A DNA stretch of 22,885 bases from a bacterium UBP2_UBA4780. GTDB taxonomy: Bacteria > Edwardsbacteria > AC1 > EtOH8. This document shows, in pieces, positions 14,359 to 22,863 of this stretch. The number at the start of each line of letters is the position of its first letter. Positions within the stretch are counted from its first letter, which is position 1. Location of the stretch: positions 398 through 23,282 of the forward strand of contig DHHE01000013.1 in assembly GCA_002403115.1 (NCBI GenBank), in the 5' to 3' direction. The notes below the pieces were generated by a model. The model saw nothing but the letters and a program-made list of their open reading frames with translations. It ran no database searches and was not told the origin of the DNA. Position numbers and translations under genes: made by a program.

Positions 14359-15938
14359 TGTCCCCGTTTTCGAAGTGGATGCCTAAAAGGGTCACCCTGG
14401 CACTACTGGCCGTTCTGGCCATGGCCTTCGGCCTGAGGGTATGGGGCATCAAATGGGGCATACCCAAGGAACCCTACTGGGACAACCACCATCCCGACGA
14501 AAAGGTGGGGATGACCATCGTCTACACCCTGGCGACCGAGAGGGGCCTGAATCCCCATTACTTTGTCAATCCCAGCTGGCACTACTACACACTGGCGTTC
14601 GTCAACTGGCTGGCCGGCGCCTCCGGCATAGTCCCCACCCTGGATCAGGTGGCCAGCGGGGAGGCCGAGCTGGGCGACGTCACCAACATCTGGCTGGTGG
14701 CCAGGATGGTCAGCGTGGTCCTGGGCGCCGCCTCGGTGCTGCTGGTCTTCCTGGCGGCCGCCAGGCTTTTCGGGAACCTTGATGCCGGCCTCCTGTCGGC
14801 CTGGCTGGCGGCGGTCAACCCGGTGCTGGTGGCGCAGTCGCACTACATCACGGTGGACGGTCCGGCGGTTTTCTGGCTTTTGCTGGCATTCTGCCTGCTG
14901 CTTTTATCGCTGGACAAGCCGGGCATAAGATACGCCGTCCTGGCCGGGGCGGCCGGGGGGCTGGCGGCGGCCACCAAGTACACCGGCCTGCTGATCGTCC
15001 TGCCGGCGGCCATGGCCTATGCCTTCGGGGCGGGACTGGCACCGAGGGGAAGGGCCGCGGGCCCGAGGATGATCGCCCCGTACGCCATCGGCCTGCTGGC
15101 CGGGTTCCTGGCGGGATGCCCCTGCGCCCTGCTGTCCTTCGGCGAGTTTCGTCAGGGCCTGCAGCTGATGTCACAGTACAACCAGTTCGCCACCGACCTG
15201 CCCCATCCCTGGCTGGTCACCAGCCGCCTGGCCCTGGGGTGGCCGCTGTGGGCCGCGTTTTTGCTGTCGCTGGCGGCCGCCTTCTACCGGCCGAACACCA
15301 GGATGATGATGCTGGCGGTGCCGGCGGCAGGCCTTTTCCTCATGCTGGGATTCAGCGCCTCGCCCTATTTCCGCCACCTGCTGCCGGCCGTGCCGCTGGC
15401 GCTGATGCTGACGGCCGGAATGGCGGTCAAGCTGCTGGGCTGGAGGCCGGCCAGATGGAGAACGGCCTTGGCGGCGGCCGTCCTGGCCTGGACGTGCTGG
15501 GGCGCGGTTTACGCCACGGCCAACAGCTTGGCCTGGGTGAGGATCATGGCGGCTCAGGACACCAGGGAGGAGGCCACCGATTACCTCAACAGCCACTATC
15601 CCCCGGGGTCCGAGATCGCGGTGGCCGGAATTTACGAGTTCTACAGCCCGAACCTCGACAGGTTCGAAAAAATCAGGCTCCAGTACGACCTGGAGCAAAT
15701 CCGCGGCCACCAGTCAGGACCGATCGTGGTCAGCGACTACGAAAGGGAGGGCCTGTCGTTCTCCAGGAGGACGGCCGGCCAGGCGGCGGTGTTCTTCGGC
15801 TACCTGGAAGGCAACTACCGCCCCCGGGCCGTCTTCAGGAGGGTGCCCGCCTGCTGCGGCCTGAAGTTCACCGGATACCCGATGGCCGACTGGAGGTACT
15901 TCTACCCGGAGATAACCATCTACGAAAGGCGCCAATAG
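14358..15938 (+). CDS. GT-C membrane glycosyltransferase (PMT/ArnT-like, polyprenyl-phosphate-sugar dependent)
   Basis: 526 residues with about 11-12 predicted hydrophobic segments across residues 11-395 and a hydrophilic C-terminal region (about 400-526) that probably faces the periplasm. The first extracytoplasmic loop has YWDNHHPDEKVG (Asp42, HPDE 45-48), matching the acidic catalytic loop of PMT/ArnT-type GT-C enzymes, and then NPSWHYYTLAF. Such enzymes take a sugar from polyprenyl phosphate and attach it to protein, lipid A or glycan outside the cytoplasmic membrane; sugar and acceptor cannot be read from the sequence. The start overlaps the uxs stop (TGATG). The GT2 immediately downstream is the likely maker of its lipid-linked donor. 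Confidence 0.85.
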   Translation: MSPFSKWMPKRVTLALLAVLAMAFGLRVWGIKWGIPKEPYWDNHHPDEKVGMTIVYTLATERGLNPHYFVNPSWHYYTLAFVNWLAGASGIVPTLDQVASGEAELGDVTNIWLVARMVSVVLGAASVLLVFLAAARLFGNLDAGLLSAWLAAVNPVLVAQSHYITVDGPAVFWLLLAFCLLLLSLDKPGIRYAVLAGAAGGLAAATKYTGLLIVLPAAMAYAFGAGLAPRGRAAGPRMIAPYAIGLLAGFLAGCPCALLSFGEFRQGLQLMSQYNQFATDLPHPWLVTSRLALGWPLWAAFLLSLAAAFYRPNTRMMMLAVPAAGLFLMLGFSASPYFRHLLPAVPLALMLTAGMAVKLLGWRPARWRTALAAAVLAWTCWGAVYATANSLAWVRIMAAQDTREEATDYLNSHYPPGSEIAVAGIYEFYSPNLDRFEKIRLQYDLEQIRGHQSGPIVVSDYEREGLSFSRRTAGQAAVFFGYLEGNYRPRAVFRRVPACCGLKFTGYPMADWRYFYPEITIYERRQ

Positions 15939-15939
15939 C

Positions 15940-16623
15940 ATGCAGGTGTCCGTGATAATGCCGGTCTACAACGAGAGGGCCACCATCGAGAAGATTGTCG
16001 CCAGGGTGATGGCGGTGCCGGTGGAAAAGGAGCTGGTGATAGTGGACGACTGGTCCACCGACGGCACCAGGGAGGTCCTGAAAACAATGGAGGGCCGGCC
16101 GGGCATCAAGGTCCTCTACCACCCCCAGAACCTGGGCAAGGGGGCGGGCATCCGCACCGGGATCAGGGAGTGCCAGGGCGAAATCGTGGTCATCCAGGAC
16201 GCCGACCTGGAGTACTCGCCCGAGGAGTACCCCCGGCTGATCGAGCCCATCGTCCGGGGGGCGGCCGACGTGGTCTACGGTTCGCGCTTTTACGGCACCC
16301 ACCGGGTGTTCATGGTCTGGCACTACCTGGGGAACAAGTTCCTGACCTTCCTGACCAACATCCTCTACAACACCATGCTGACCGACATGGAGACCTGCTA
16401 CAAGGTCTTCCGGGCCGAGGTCATCAAGGGGTTCGACCTCAAGTCCAGCCGTTTCGACATCGAGCCGGAGATCACGGCCAGGGTGTTCAAGAACCGGAAG
16501 CTGAGGGTTTACGAGATGCCCATCACCTACGACGGCCGCGACTACCACGAGGGCAAGAAGATCCACTGGTACGACGCCCTGCCGGCAGTCTGGACGCTGA
16601 TCAAGTACCGCTTCACCGACTGA
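15940..16623 (+). CDS. GT2 glycosyltransferase, dolichyl-phosphate-mannose-synthase-like, soluble form
   Basis: 227 residues, a single GT-A domain without C-terminal membrane helices. Seen: MQVSVIMPVYNE, the nucleotide-binding VDDWSTDGT (Asp36-Asp37; Trp38 where Gly, Cys or Ser is common), NLGKGAGIRTG, metal-binding QDADLEY (Asp87, Asp89), VVYGSRF, DMETCYKVFR and EPEITARVFK. These match the bacterial branch of Dpm1-like enzymes that transfer a sugar from a nucleotide to polyprenyl phosphate at the inner face of the membrane. It begins 1 bp after the GT-C stop, and its own stop overlaps the next start (TGATG). The donor sugar is not predictable. Confidence 0.88.
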   Translation: MQVSVIMPVYNERATIEKIVARVMAVPVEKELVIVDDWSTDGTREVLKTMEGRPGIKVLYHPQNLGKGAGIRTGIRECQGEIVVIQDADLEYSPEEYPRLIEPIVRGAADVVYGSRFYGTHRVFMVWHYLGNKFLTFLTNILYNTMLTDMETCYKVFRAEVIKGFDLKSSRFDIEPEITARVFKNRKLRVYEMPITYDGRDYHEGKKIHWYDALPAVWTLIKYRFTD

Positions 16624-18218
16624 TGTCCGGGAAAAGGCGCAAGCCAGGCCCGGGAGCGTCCGCCGCCGGTTTCCCCTGGAGCGGCTTGGCCGAGAAGCAC
16701 GGCGGGAAAATCCTGACCGGCGTCCTGGCGCTGTACGCCGTCCTCTCCCTGCTGCTGTTCGATCCCAAGCCGTTCGTGGGCGGCGACAACGCGGCCTACG
16801 CGGCCCTCTCGGAATCGCTGGTCCAGGGAAAGGGCCTGACCGAGATCTGGTCGCCGGAGCAGAGGCCGCACACCCAGTACCCCTTCGGCTTCCCGCTGAT
16901 GCTGGCGCCTTTCGCGCTCTTGAAACTGCCCTATGCCTGGTACAAGCTGGCGCCGTGGCTGGCGGGCTTGGCCGGCATACTGCTGTCCTGGCTGCTTTTG
17001 AAAAAGCACGGCGCGTTGACGGCCCTGGCGGCCTGCCTGTTCCTGGCCATGAACCCGCACTATCTGGAGTTCGGGCACTGGGTGCTGTCCGAGCTGCCGT
17101 TCCTGGCCCTGATGCTGCTGTCGCTGTGGCTGCTGGCGCGATGGGAGGAAACGGGATGGTGGCCGTGGTTTCTGGCCGCGGTCCTGGCCGCGGCGGCCAG
17201 CATCCACGTGCGCAGCGCCGGGATGGCGCTGCTGGCCGCCATTCCGTTGCATTTGGTCCTCCGCGGGAAGATCAGATGGGCCGCCATCTTCCTCGCCGGC
17301 GGCGCCGCTCTGATGGTTCCGTGGGCCCTGCGCAACGCCCACTACGGGACCTCGGGAGGGTACCTCGAGCAGTTCCTGATGCTCGATCCCTACCAGCCGG
17401 GACTGGGCAGGGCGGGCCTGGGGGAGCTGGTGTCCCGGGTCGGCCTCAACCTCAAGCTGTACCTGACCTCGGTCTGGCCCCAGCTTGTTTTCCCGAGCAT
17501 GAGCGGCCGGGGCCCGGGCGGGGCCTGGTTCCTTTGGCTGGTCCTCTTGACCGGGCCGGTCTTTTTAGGCGCCGTCTCGGGCGTCAGGCATGGCTGGGCC
17601 GGAGGCTGGCTGCTTCTGGGCTACCTGGCGCTGTCGGTGCTGTGGCCGGTCGCCTGGACCGACCGGAGGTTCGCCCTGCCGCTGCTGCCCTTTCTTCTGT
17701 TCTTCCTGTTCCATGGCTACCGCGCACTGCTGTCAATCGCCTTCAGGCAAGCCTGGCGGTACGCCGCCGCGGTTGTTTTGGCCCTGCTGGCGATAGCGAA
17801 CATCGTTCCCGTTCTTGCGCAGTTGGGCCCCAACATGAAGATGCAGTCGGAATACCGCCGCGGCGACCGGCTGGCCGGCTACGACCCCCAGTGGCGGAGT
17901 TTCTTCCAGGCGGCCGGGTGGGTCAAGAGCAACACCCCCGGGGACGCCATCGTGGTCTCCCGCAAACCCCAGCTTTTTCACCTGGCGTCGGGCCGAAGTT
18001 CCTACTGCTACCCGTTCACCGTAGACCAGGACTCCGTGCACCGGGCGCTGAAAAACGCCGATTACGTGATGGTGGAGCCGGTCAGCGGCACGGCGCAAAG
18101 ATACCTGATCCCGGCCGTCCAGCCCCAGATCGACCGGCTTTACCGGGTGGTCCACGCCGCCGGCAACCCGCCAACCTACGTGCTCCAAGTAATCAAGGAG
18201 GGAACCCATGGCGAGTGA
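16623..18218 (+). CDS. Second GT-C membrane glycosyltransferase (ArnT/GT39-like)
   Basis: 531 residues with about ten or more hydrophobic segments over residues 30-400 and a C-terminal soluble part. After the first membrane helix comes FVGGDNAAYAALSESLVQGKGL (Asp55 as likely catalytic acidic residue), then HTQYPFGFPLMLAPF, the pattern of ArnT-like transferases with an Asp-x-x-x-Tyr first loop. It is sequence-distinct from the GT-C protein at 14358. The start at 16623 is coupled to the preceding stop (TGATG). The frame is open further upstream, but that part is the GT2 gene in another frame. The GT2 downstream overlaps its 3' end by 11 bp, so the two form a second donor-plus-transferase pair. 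Confidence 0.85.
   Translation: MSGKRRKPGPGASAAGFPWSGLAEKHGGKILTGVLALYAVLSLLLFDPKPFVGGDNAAYAALSESLVQGKGLTEIWSPEQRPHTQYPFGFPLMLAPFALLKLPYAWYKLAPWLAGLAGILLSWLLLKKHGALTALAACLFLAMNPHYLEFGHWVLSELPFLALMLLSLWLLARWEETGWWPWFLAAVLAAAASIHVRSAGMALLAAIPLHLVLRGKIRWAAIFLAGGAALMVPWALRNAHYGTSGGYLEQFLMLDPYQPGLGRAGLGELVSRVGLNLKLYLTSVWPQLVFPSMSGRGPGGAWFLWLVLLTGPVFLGAVSGVRHGWAGGWLLLGYLALSVLWPVAWTDRRFALPLLPFLLFFLFHGYRALLSIAFRQAWRYAAAVVLALLAIANIVPVLAQLGPNMKMQSEYRRGDRLAGYDPQWRSFFQAAGWVKSNTPGDAIVVSRKPQLFHLASGRSSYCYPFTVDQDSVHRALKNADYVMVEPVSGTAQRYLIPAVQPQIDRLYRVVHAAGNPPTYVLQVIKEGTHGE
18195..18202 (+). promoter_or_regulatory. Strong Shine-Dalgarno inside the end of the preceding gene
   Basis: AAGGAGGG, five bases before ATG 18208, lies within the last codons of the GT-C gene. 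It fixes the start of the second GT2 and is the clearest Shine-Dalgarno in this operon. Confidence 0.8.
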
Positions 18219-19143
18219 AATCCATCTATCCGTCGTGATCCCGGTTTACAACGAGCAGGAAAGCATCCCCGAATTGTCTCACAGGCTGACCGAGGTCTGC
18301 CGAAGCCTGAAGAAGGGCCATGAGATTCTGTTCGTGGACGACGGCAGCAGCGACGGCACCCTGGAGGCGATCAGGGGAGTCCGGAAGACGGACCGCAACA
18401 TCGCCGGGCTGTCGCTGGCCAAGAACTCCGGCAAGGCCAACGCCTACGCGGCCGGATTCGACGCCGCCAGGGGGGAGGTGGTCATCACCATGGACGGGGA
18501 CCTGCAGGACCGCCCCGAACAGATACCGGAGTTCCTGGCGAAGATTGACGAGGGTTACGATCTGGTCACCGGCTGGAAGTACACCGGCAAGGGAAAGCGG
18601 ACCTGGTCCTCCAGGCTGTTCAACCGGCTGGTCAGGGCCTGGACCAAGCTGGACATCCACGACACCAACTGCCCCTTCAAGGCCTACCGCCGGGAGGTGG
18701 TCAAGAACCTCAAGGTCTACGGCACCCTCTACCGGTTCATACCGGCCCTGGCCTATTGGAAGGGATACCGGGTGGCCGAGATCAAGGTGGAGAACGACCC
18801 CCGGAAGCACGGGGCCACCAAGTACGGGCCGGGCCGTTTCCTGGGCGGCTTCTTCGACCTGCTGACGGTGACCTTCCTCACCCAGTACATCAAGCGCCCC
18901 CTCCACTTCTTCGGGCTGGCCGGCCTGGTGCTGGGCTCGGCTGGGTTTTTCATCGACCTGGCCATCGTCATCAAGGGCCTGATCTCAGGCCGGGTGGGCC
19001 ACCAGGCCATGCTGCTTTTGGGCCTGGTGCTCATAATAATCGGAGTGCAGTTCATCTTCGCCGGGCTGCTGGCCGAGATGCTGTTCCGCCTCTACCAGGA
19101 GCAGGGGCGGGAGGTGCCGGTCTACCGGAGGCTGGATGGCTAG
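18208..19143 (+). CDS. GT2 polyprenyl-phosphate glycosyltransferase with two C-terminal membrane helices
   Basis: 311 residues. The GT-A domain (1-225) shows SVVIPVYNEQESI, VDDGSSDGT (Asp44-Asp45), AKNSGKANAYAAGF, TMDGDLQDRP (Asp96, Asp98), CPFKAYRREV and HGATKYGPGRF. Two membrane helices follow (about 230-252 and 266-293), introduced by RPLHFFGLAG. This is the GtrB/DPM-like architecture that makes polyprenyl-phosphate-linked hexose (or another sugar) at the membrane. It probably feeds the GT-C enzyme encoded just upstream. Its stop overlaps the dxr start by 8 bp. Confidence 0.9.
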   Translation: MASEIHLSVVIPVYNEQESIPELSHRLTEVCRSLKKGHEILFVDDGSSDGTLEAIRGVRKTDRNIAGLSLAKNSGKANAYAAGFDAARGEVVITMDGDLQDRPEQIPEFLAKIDEGYDLVTGWKYTGKGKRTWSSRLFNRLVRAWTKLDIHDTNCPFKAYRREVVKNLKVYGTLYRFIPALAYWKGYRVAEIKVENDPRKHGATKYGPGRFLGGFFDLLTVTFLTQYIKRPLHFFGLAGLVLGSAGFFIDLAIVIKGLISGRVGHQAMLLLGLVLIIIGVQFIFAGLLAEMLFRLYQEQGREVPVYRRLDG

Positions 19144-20305
19144 GCCCAGGCGCCTGGTCATCCTGGGCTCCACCGGCTCCATCGGCTCCCAGGTCATGGA
19201 GGTGGTGCGCCGGCATCCCGGCCTGTTCCGCGTCGTCGGCCTGGCGGCCAACTCGCGTTTCGAACTCCTGGCCAGACAGATGGCCGAGTTCAGGCCCGGG
19301 CTGGTCTGCGTCGGCCAGGGGCAGGCCCGGGGAAGCATCGCCCGGGCGGCCGCCGGACTGCGGATCTGCTTGGCCGAGGGGGGGCGGGGACTGGAACTGG
19401 CGGCCGGGATGCCCGGGGCCGACATGACGGTCAACGCCCTGGTGGGCGCGGCCGGACTGCTGCCGACCATGGCCGCCATTCGTGCCGGGCGCGACGTGGC
19501 CCTGGCCAACAAGGAGTCCCTGGTGGCCGGCGGGGAGCTGGTGATGAGGGCCGCCGGCAAAAGTGGCGCCCGGATAATCCCCATCGACAGCGAGCACGCC
19601 GCCCTGCACCAGTGCCTGGACGGCCGCGATCCGCGTACCGTGCGCCGCCTGATCCTGACCGCCTCGGGCGGGCCGTTCCGCGGCCGCGGCAGGTCGAAAC
19701 TGCTCAGGGTCACCGCCAGGCACGCCATGAAACATCCCACCTGGCGGATGGGCCCCAAGATCACGGTGGACTCGGCCACCCTGATGAACAAGGGGCTGGA
19801 GGTGCTGGAGGCCCGGCACCTGTTCGGAGTGCCGTTGGAGCGGATAGAGGTGGTGGTCCATCCCGAGTCGGTGATCCACTCCATGGCCGAGTTCACCGAC
19901 GGCTCGGTGCTGGCCCAGCTCTCGTCCCCTGACATGCGCCTGCCCATCCAGTACGCCCTGACCTGGCCGGTCCGGCGGCCGTCCCTGGCGAAGCCGCTCA
20001 ACTTCCCGGAGATCGGAAAGCTGACCTTCCACCGGCCGGATACCGCCACCTTCCGCTGCCTGAAGCTGGCCTACCTGGCGGGAGGGATCGGGGGTTCCAT
20101 GCCGGCGGTGATGAACGCGGCCAACGAGGTGGCGGTCCAGGCCTTCATCGAGGGCCGGATAGGCTTCCTGCGCATCCCCGAGGTCATTGTCCGGACCATG
20201 GCGGCCGTCCCCCGGACCCGGGCGGCCACGGTGGGCGACGTCATGGCGGCCGACGCCCGGGCCCGGGCCGCGGCCCGGAGGCTGCTGGGGCGTGTCCGGC
20301 CGTAA
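19136..20305 (+). CDS. dxr: 1-deoxy-D-xylulose 5-phosphate reductoisomerase
   Basis: 389 residues, the normal length. It catalyses the NADPH-dependent conversion of DXP to MEP, the second step of the non-mevalonate isoprenoid pathway, in the cytoplasm. Seen: GSTGSIG nucleotide-binding motif near the N-terminus, LANKESLVAGGEL, metal/substrate motif IPIDSEHAALHQCL, TASGGPFRG, KHPTWRMGPKITVDSATLMNKGLE and VVHPESVIHSM. GGAGG-like GGAGG text (19127-19131) lies four bases before ATG 19136. It is the last gene of the tight run; the end of its stop is 7 bp before the next promoter. It is placed with genes that consume polyprenyl phosphate. Confidence 0.97.
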   Translation: MARPRRLVILGSTGSIGSQVMEVVRRHPGLFRVVGLAANSRFELLARQMAEFRPGLVCVGQGQARGSIARAAAGLRICLAEGGRGLELAAGMPGADMTVNALVGAAGLLPTMAAIRAGRDVALANKESLVAGGELVMRAAGKSGARIIPIDSEHAALHQCLDGRDPRTVRRLILTASGGPFRGRGRSKLLRVTARHAMKHPTWRMGPKITVDSATLMNKGLEVLEARHLFGVPLERIEVVVHPESVIHSMAEFTDGSVLAQLSSPDMRLPIQYALTWPVRRPSLAKPLNFPEIGKLTFHRPDTATFRCLKLAYLAGGIGGSMPAVMNAANEVAVQAFIEGRIGFLRIPEVIVRTMAAVPRTRAATVGDVMAADARARAAARRLLGRVRP

Positions 20306-20312
20306 AAATGCA

Positions 20313-20342
20313 TTGACAACCTGATTTGAAATGGGGTATTCT
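20313..20342 (+). promoter_or_regulatory. Promoter of the site-2 protease gene, probably leaderless
   Basis: TTGACA (20313-20318), an 18-bp spacer and TATTCT (20337-20342). The start codon ATG is at 20349, six bases past the -10 box, where transcription itself should begin. No Shine-Dalgarno is at a usable distance. Confidence 0.7.
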
Positions 20343-20348
20343 TAAACC

Positions 20349-21023
20349 ATGGACCTCTTGCTCAAACTGGCCCTGTGGGCGCCCCCGCTGCTGTTCGCGG
20401 TCATCATCCACGAGTACGCCCACGGCCGGGCGGCCGAAAGGCTGGGCGATCCCACCGCCCGGCTGATGGGCCGGCTGACCTTCAACCCCCTACCCCATAT
20501 AGATATAGTAGGAAGCATCATCTTTCCCGGACTGCTGTTCCTGGCCTCGGGCGGGAACATGCTGTTCGGCTGGGCCAAGCCGGTGCCGGTGAATCCCTAC
20601 AATCTGAGAAACGCCCAGAAGGACATGGTCTGGATATCCTTGGCCGGCCCCGGGGCCAACCTGGCCGGCGCCCTGGCCTGCGGCCTGCTGATAAGGCTGA
20701 TGGGGCTGCTGGGGCTGGGCGCCCAGGGGCAGTGGATCCCGGTCCACGACCTGCTGCTGTTCGGGCTGAAGATCAACGTGGTGCTGGCGGTCTTCAACCT
20801 GATACCCATCCCGCCGCTGGACGGCTCCAAGGTGCTGGCCGGCTTCCTGCCCTACCGGCTCTACGTCGGATACATGAAGCTGGAGCGCTTCGGGATGTTC
20901 ATCATCATCGGCCTGCTGATCGCGGGCCAGGTCCTGGGGATACACATACTGGGCACCATCATCATGCCGGCCCTGAACCTGTTCGTCCGCCTGTTCGCCG
21001 GGATCGAGCTGGGGCGGTTCTGA
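20349..21023 (+). CDS. Compact site-2 protease (M50 family) membrane metalloprotease
   Basis: 224 residues with about five to six membrane segments and no PDZ domain. Zinc motif HEYAH (21-25) lies in the first helix. The second signature, NLIPIPPLDGSK, supplies the third ligand Asp158. LFGWAKPVPVNPYNLR and WISLAGPGANL are typical of the short M50B branch (YwhC-like), which cleaves membrane-embedded substrates; the target is unknown. In many bacteria dxr is followed by the larger PDZ-containing RseP. Here a short M50 enzyme follows dxr but has its own promoter. A 115-bp gap (21024-21138) with no clear promoter or terminator separates it from the next gene. Confidence 0.92.
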   Translation: MDLLLKLALWAPPLLFAVIIHEYAHGRAAERLGDPTARLMGRLTFNPLPHIDIVGSIIFPGLLFLASGGNMLFGWAKPVPVNPYNLRNAQKDMVWISLAGPGANLAGALACGLLIRLMGLLGLGAQGQWIPVHDLLLFGLKINVVLAVFNLIPIPPLDGSKVLAGFLPYRLYVGYMKLERFGMFIIIGLLIAGQVLGIHILGTIIMPALNLFVRLFAGIELGRF

Positions 21024-21138
21024 AGGTCCCGTTTTGCCGCAGAGACAGGCCCGACACGCCAAGGTCATTCCTGTTTCAAGGGCTTTCAGACTTTGAATTG
21101 GACAGCCGATAACTGGAAACCAAAAAGAGAGCGAACCG

Positions 21139-22863
21139 ATGCCGAAGTTCCTGACCTACTCCGACAAGCACTACGCCATCCGCCCGGGGCTGGGGCAGAT
21201 CACCATCAAGGGGATGCTGGCCCGGTCGGCCGGGCTCTACCCCTACAAGACCGCCCTCCAGATGCGTCGGGGGGAGGAGTTCTACAAGGTGACCTACCGC
21301 GAGCTTAAGGAGCGGGCCGACCAGCTCTCGGCCGGCCTGGCCCGCCGCGGGCTGGGCCCCGGCGACCGCGTGGCCATCCTGGGGGAGAACTGTCCGGAGT
21401 GGATCGAGAGCTACATGGCGGTGGTGGGCATGGGGGCGGTGGGGGTGCCGCTGGACTCGCAGCTGAAGACCCAGGAGATCCGCCACATCCTCACCGACTC
21501 CGAGTCCAAGGCCCTGATCGTCTCCGGCAACTACGCCGAGACGGCGGCCGAAGCGGCCGGGGGCCTGCCCATGCTGAAGCACGTCTTTCACATGAACAAC
21601 CTCTCCAAGCTCTACGAGCCGTCCGAACCCAGGACCCTGAAGCGTCAGGTGCAGCTGGAGGACCTGGCGGTGATCATCTACACCTCGGGGACCACCGGCT
21701 CCTCCAAGGGGGTGATGCTGACCCACGGCAACATCATGTCGGACGTGGACGCCAGCTACCAGACCTTCAGGTTCGACCATCACGACTCCTTCATCTCGGT
21801 CCTGCCCCTGCACCACACCTTCGAGGCCACCTGCGGCATGCTGATAGCCCTCTACGCCGGATGCACCATCACCTACGCCCGTTCCCTCAAGCCCAAGGAG
21901 ATCATCGCCGACATCCGGGATGCCCAGTGCACCATCATGGTCGGCGTGCCCCTGCTGTTCGAGAAGATCTACCTGGGCATCCTGCGGGGGGTGCGGGAGA
22001 AGGACTGGCTGACGCGGATGGCCTTCGCCGCCTCGGGCGGGGTGGTGAAGTCGATCAAGACGGTCACCGGCCGCCGGGCCGGCGGCAAGCTTTTCAAGTC
22101 GCTCCGGGAGAAGGCCGGCATGTCCAGCCTGCGGTTGATGGTCTCGGGCGGGGCGGCCCTCAACATAGAGGTGGCCAGGGGGTTCGAGATCCTGGGCTTC
22201 GACCTGGTTCAGGGCTACGGGCTGACCGAGACCTCCCCGGTGCTGACCACCAACTTCGTCAAGGACCCGGACCACGGTTCGGTGGGGGCGGCGGTTCCCG
22301 GGGTGGAGCTCAAGATAATCGACGCCGACGCCAACGGCGTCGGCGAGATCGCCGCCCGGGGGCCGAACCTGATGCAAGGCTACTACAAGAACCCGGCGGC
22401 CACCCAGGCGGTGATGAAGGACGGATGGTTCCTGACCGGCGATCTGGGATACATCGACGCCCGGGGTTGCCTGTTCATCACCGGCCGGGCCAAGAACGTC
22501 ATCGTCTCGGCGGCCGGCAAGAACATCTATCCCGAGGAGGTGGAGGCCCAGCTGCTCAAGAGCCCCTACATCGCCGAGGCCCTGGTCATGGGAGAGATGA
22601 ACGCCCAGACCAGCCGGGAGGAGGTTCACGCCATGATCTATCCGGCCTCCGAGGCCTTCGATGACTACGCGGTGAAGCACAAGATCAAGGTGGATGAGGC
22701 CCTGGTGGAGAAGATCATCAAGGACGAGGTGCGGCGGGAATGCTCCAACCTGGCCGACTACAAGCGGGTCAAGCACTTTTCGGTGCGGGAGGAGGAGTTC
22801 CCCAAGACCACCACCAAGAAGATCAAGCGCTACCTGTTCGCCGGGAAGAAGGTCAGCGTCTGA
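21139..22863 (+). CDS. Long-chain fatty-acid--CoA ligase (AMP-forming acyl-CoA synthetase)
   Basis: 574 residues. It activates a fatty acid with ATP to acyl-AMP and then forms acyl-CoA. Seen: the phosphate-binding loop YTSGTTGSSKG (181-191), LPLHHTFE, VSGGAALN, QGYGLTETSP, the adenylate-binding GWFLTGDLGYID, hinge GRAKNVIV, and near the C-terminus PKTTTKKIKRY with Lys561 at the usual catalytic lysine position (the common Gly before it is Lys here). The length and motif set fit the FAA1/long-chain branch that includes membrane-associated enzymes. A start upstream of 21139 is not supported. The ribosome-binding site is weak (agaga). The stop overlaps a following ATG (TGATG), so the gene is probably first in another operon. 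Confidence 0.93.
   Translation: MPKFLTYSDKHYAIRPGLGQITIKGMLARSAGLYPYKTALQMRRGEEFYKVTYRELKERADQLSAGLARRGLGPGDRVAILGENCPEWIESYMAVVGMGAVGVPLDSQLKTQEIRHILTDSESKALIVSGNYAETAAEAAGGLPMLKHVFHMNNLSKLYEPSEPRTLKRQVQLEDLAVIIYTSGTTGSSKGVMLTHGNIMSDVDASYQTFRFDHHDSFISVLPLHHTFEATCGMLIALYAGCTITYARSLKPKEIIADIRDAQCTIMVGVPLLFEKIYLGILRGVREKDWLTRMAFAASGGVVKSIKTVTGRRAGGKLFKSLREKAGMSSLRLMVSGGAALNIEVARGFEILGFDLVQGYGLTETSPVLTTNFVKDPDHGSVGAAVPGVELKIIDADANGVGEIAARGPNLMQGYYKNPAATQAVMKDGWFLTGDLGYIDARGCLFITGRAKNVIVSAAGKNIYPEEVEAQLLKSPYIAEALVMGEMNAQTSREEVHAMIYPASEAFDDYAVKHKIKVDEALVEKIIKDEVRRECSNLADYKRVKHFSVREEEFPKTTTKKIKRYLFAGKKVSV

Noticed and set aside
16170..16622. In-frame extension upstream of the second GT-C transferase
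   Set aside because: It is the soluble GT2 gene in a different frame. ATG 16623 is coupled to that gene's stop and is followed by a plausible N-terminus and first membrane helix.
21024..21138. Possible promoter before the acyl-CoA ligase (gataac near 21108)
   Set aside because: No -35 hexamer at a reasonable spacing, and no terminator hairpin was found in this gap, so nothing could be supported.
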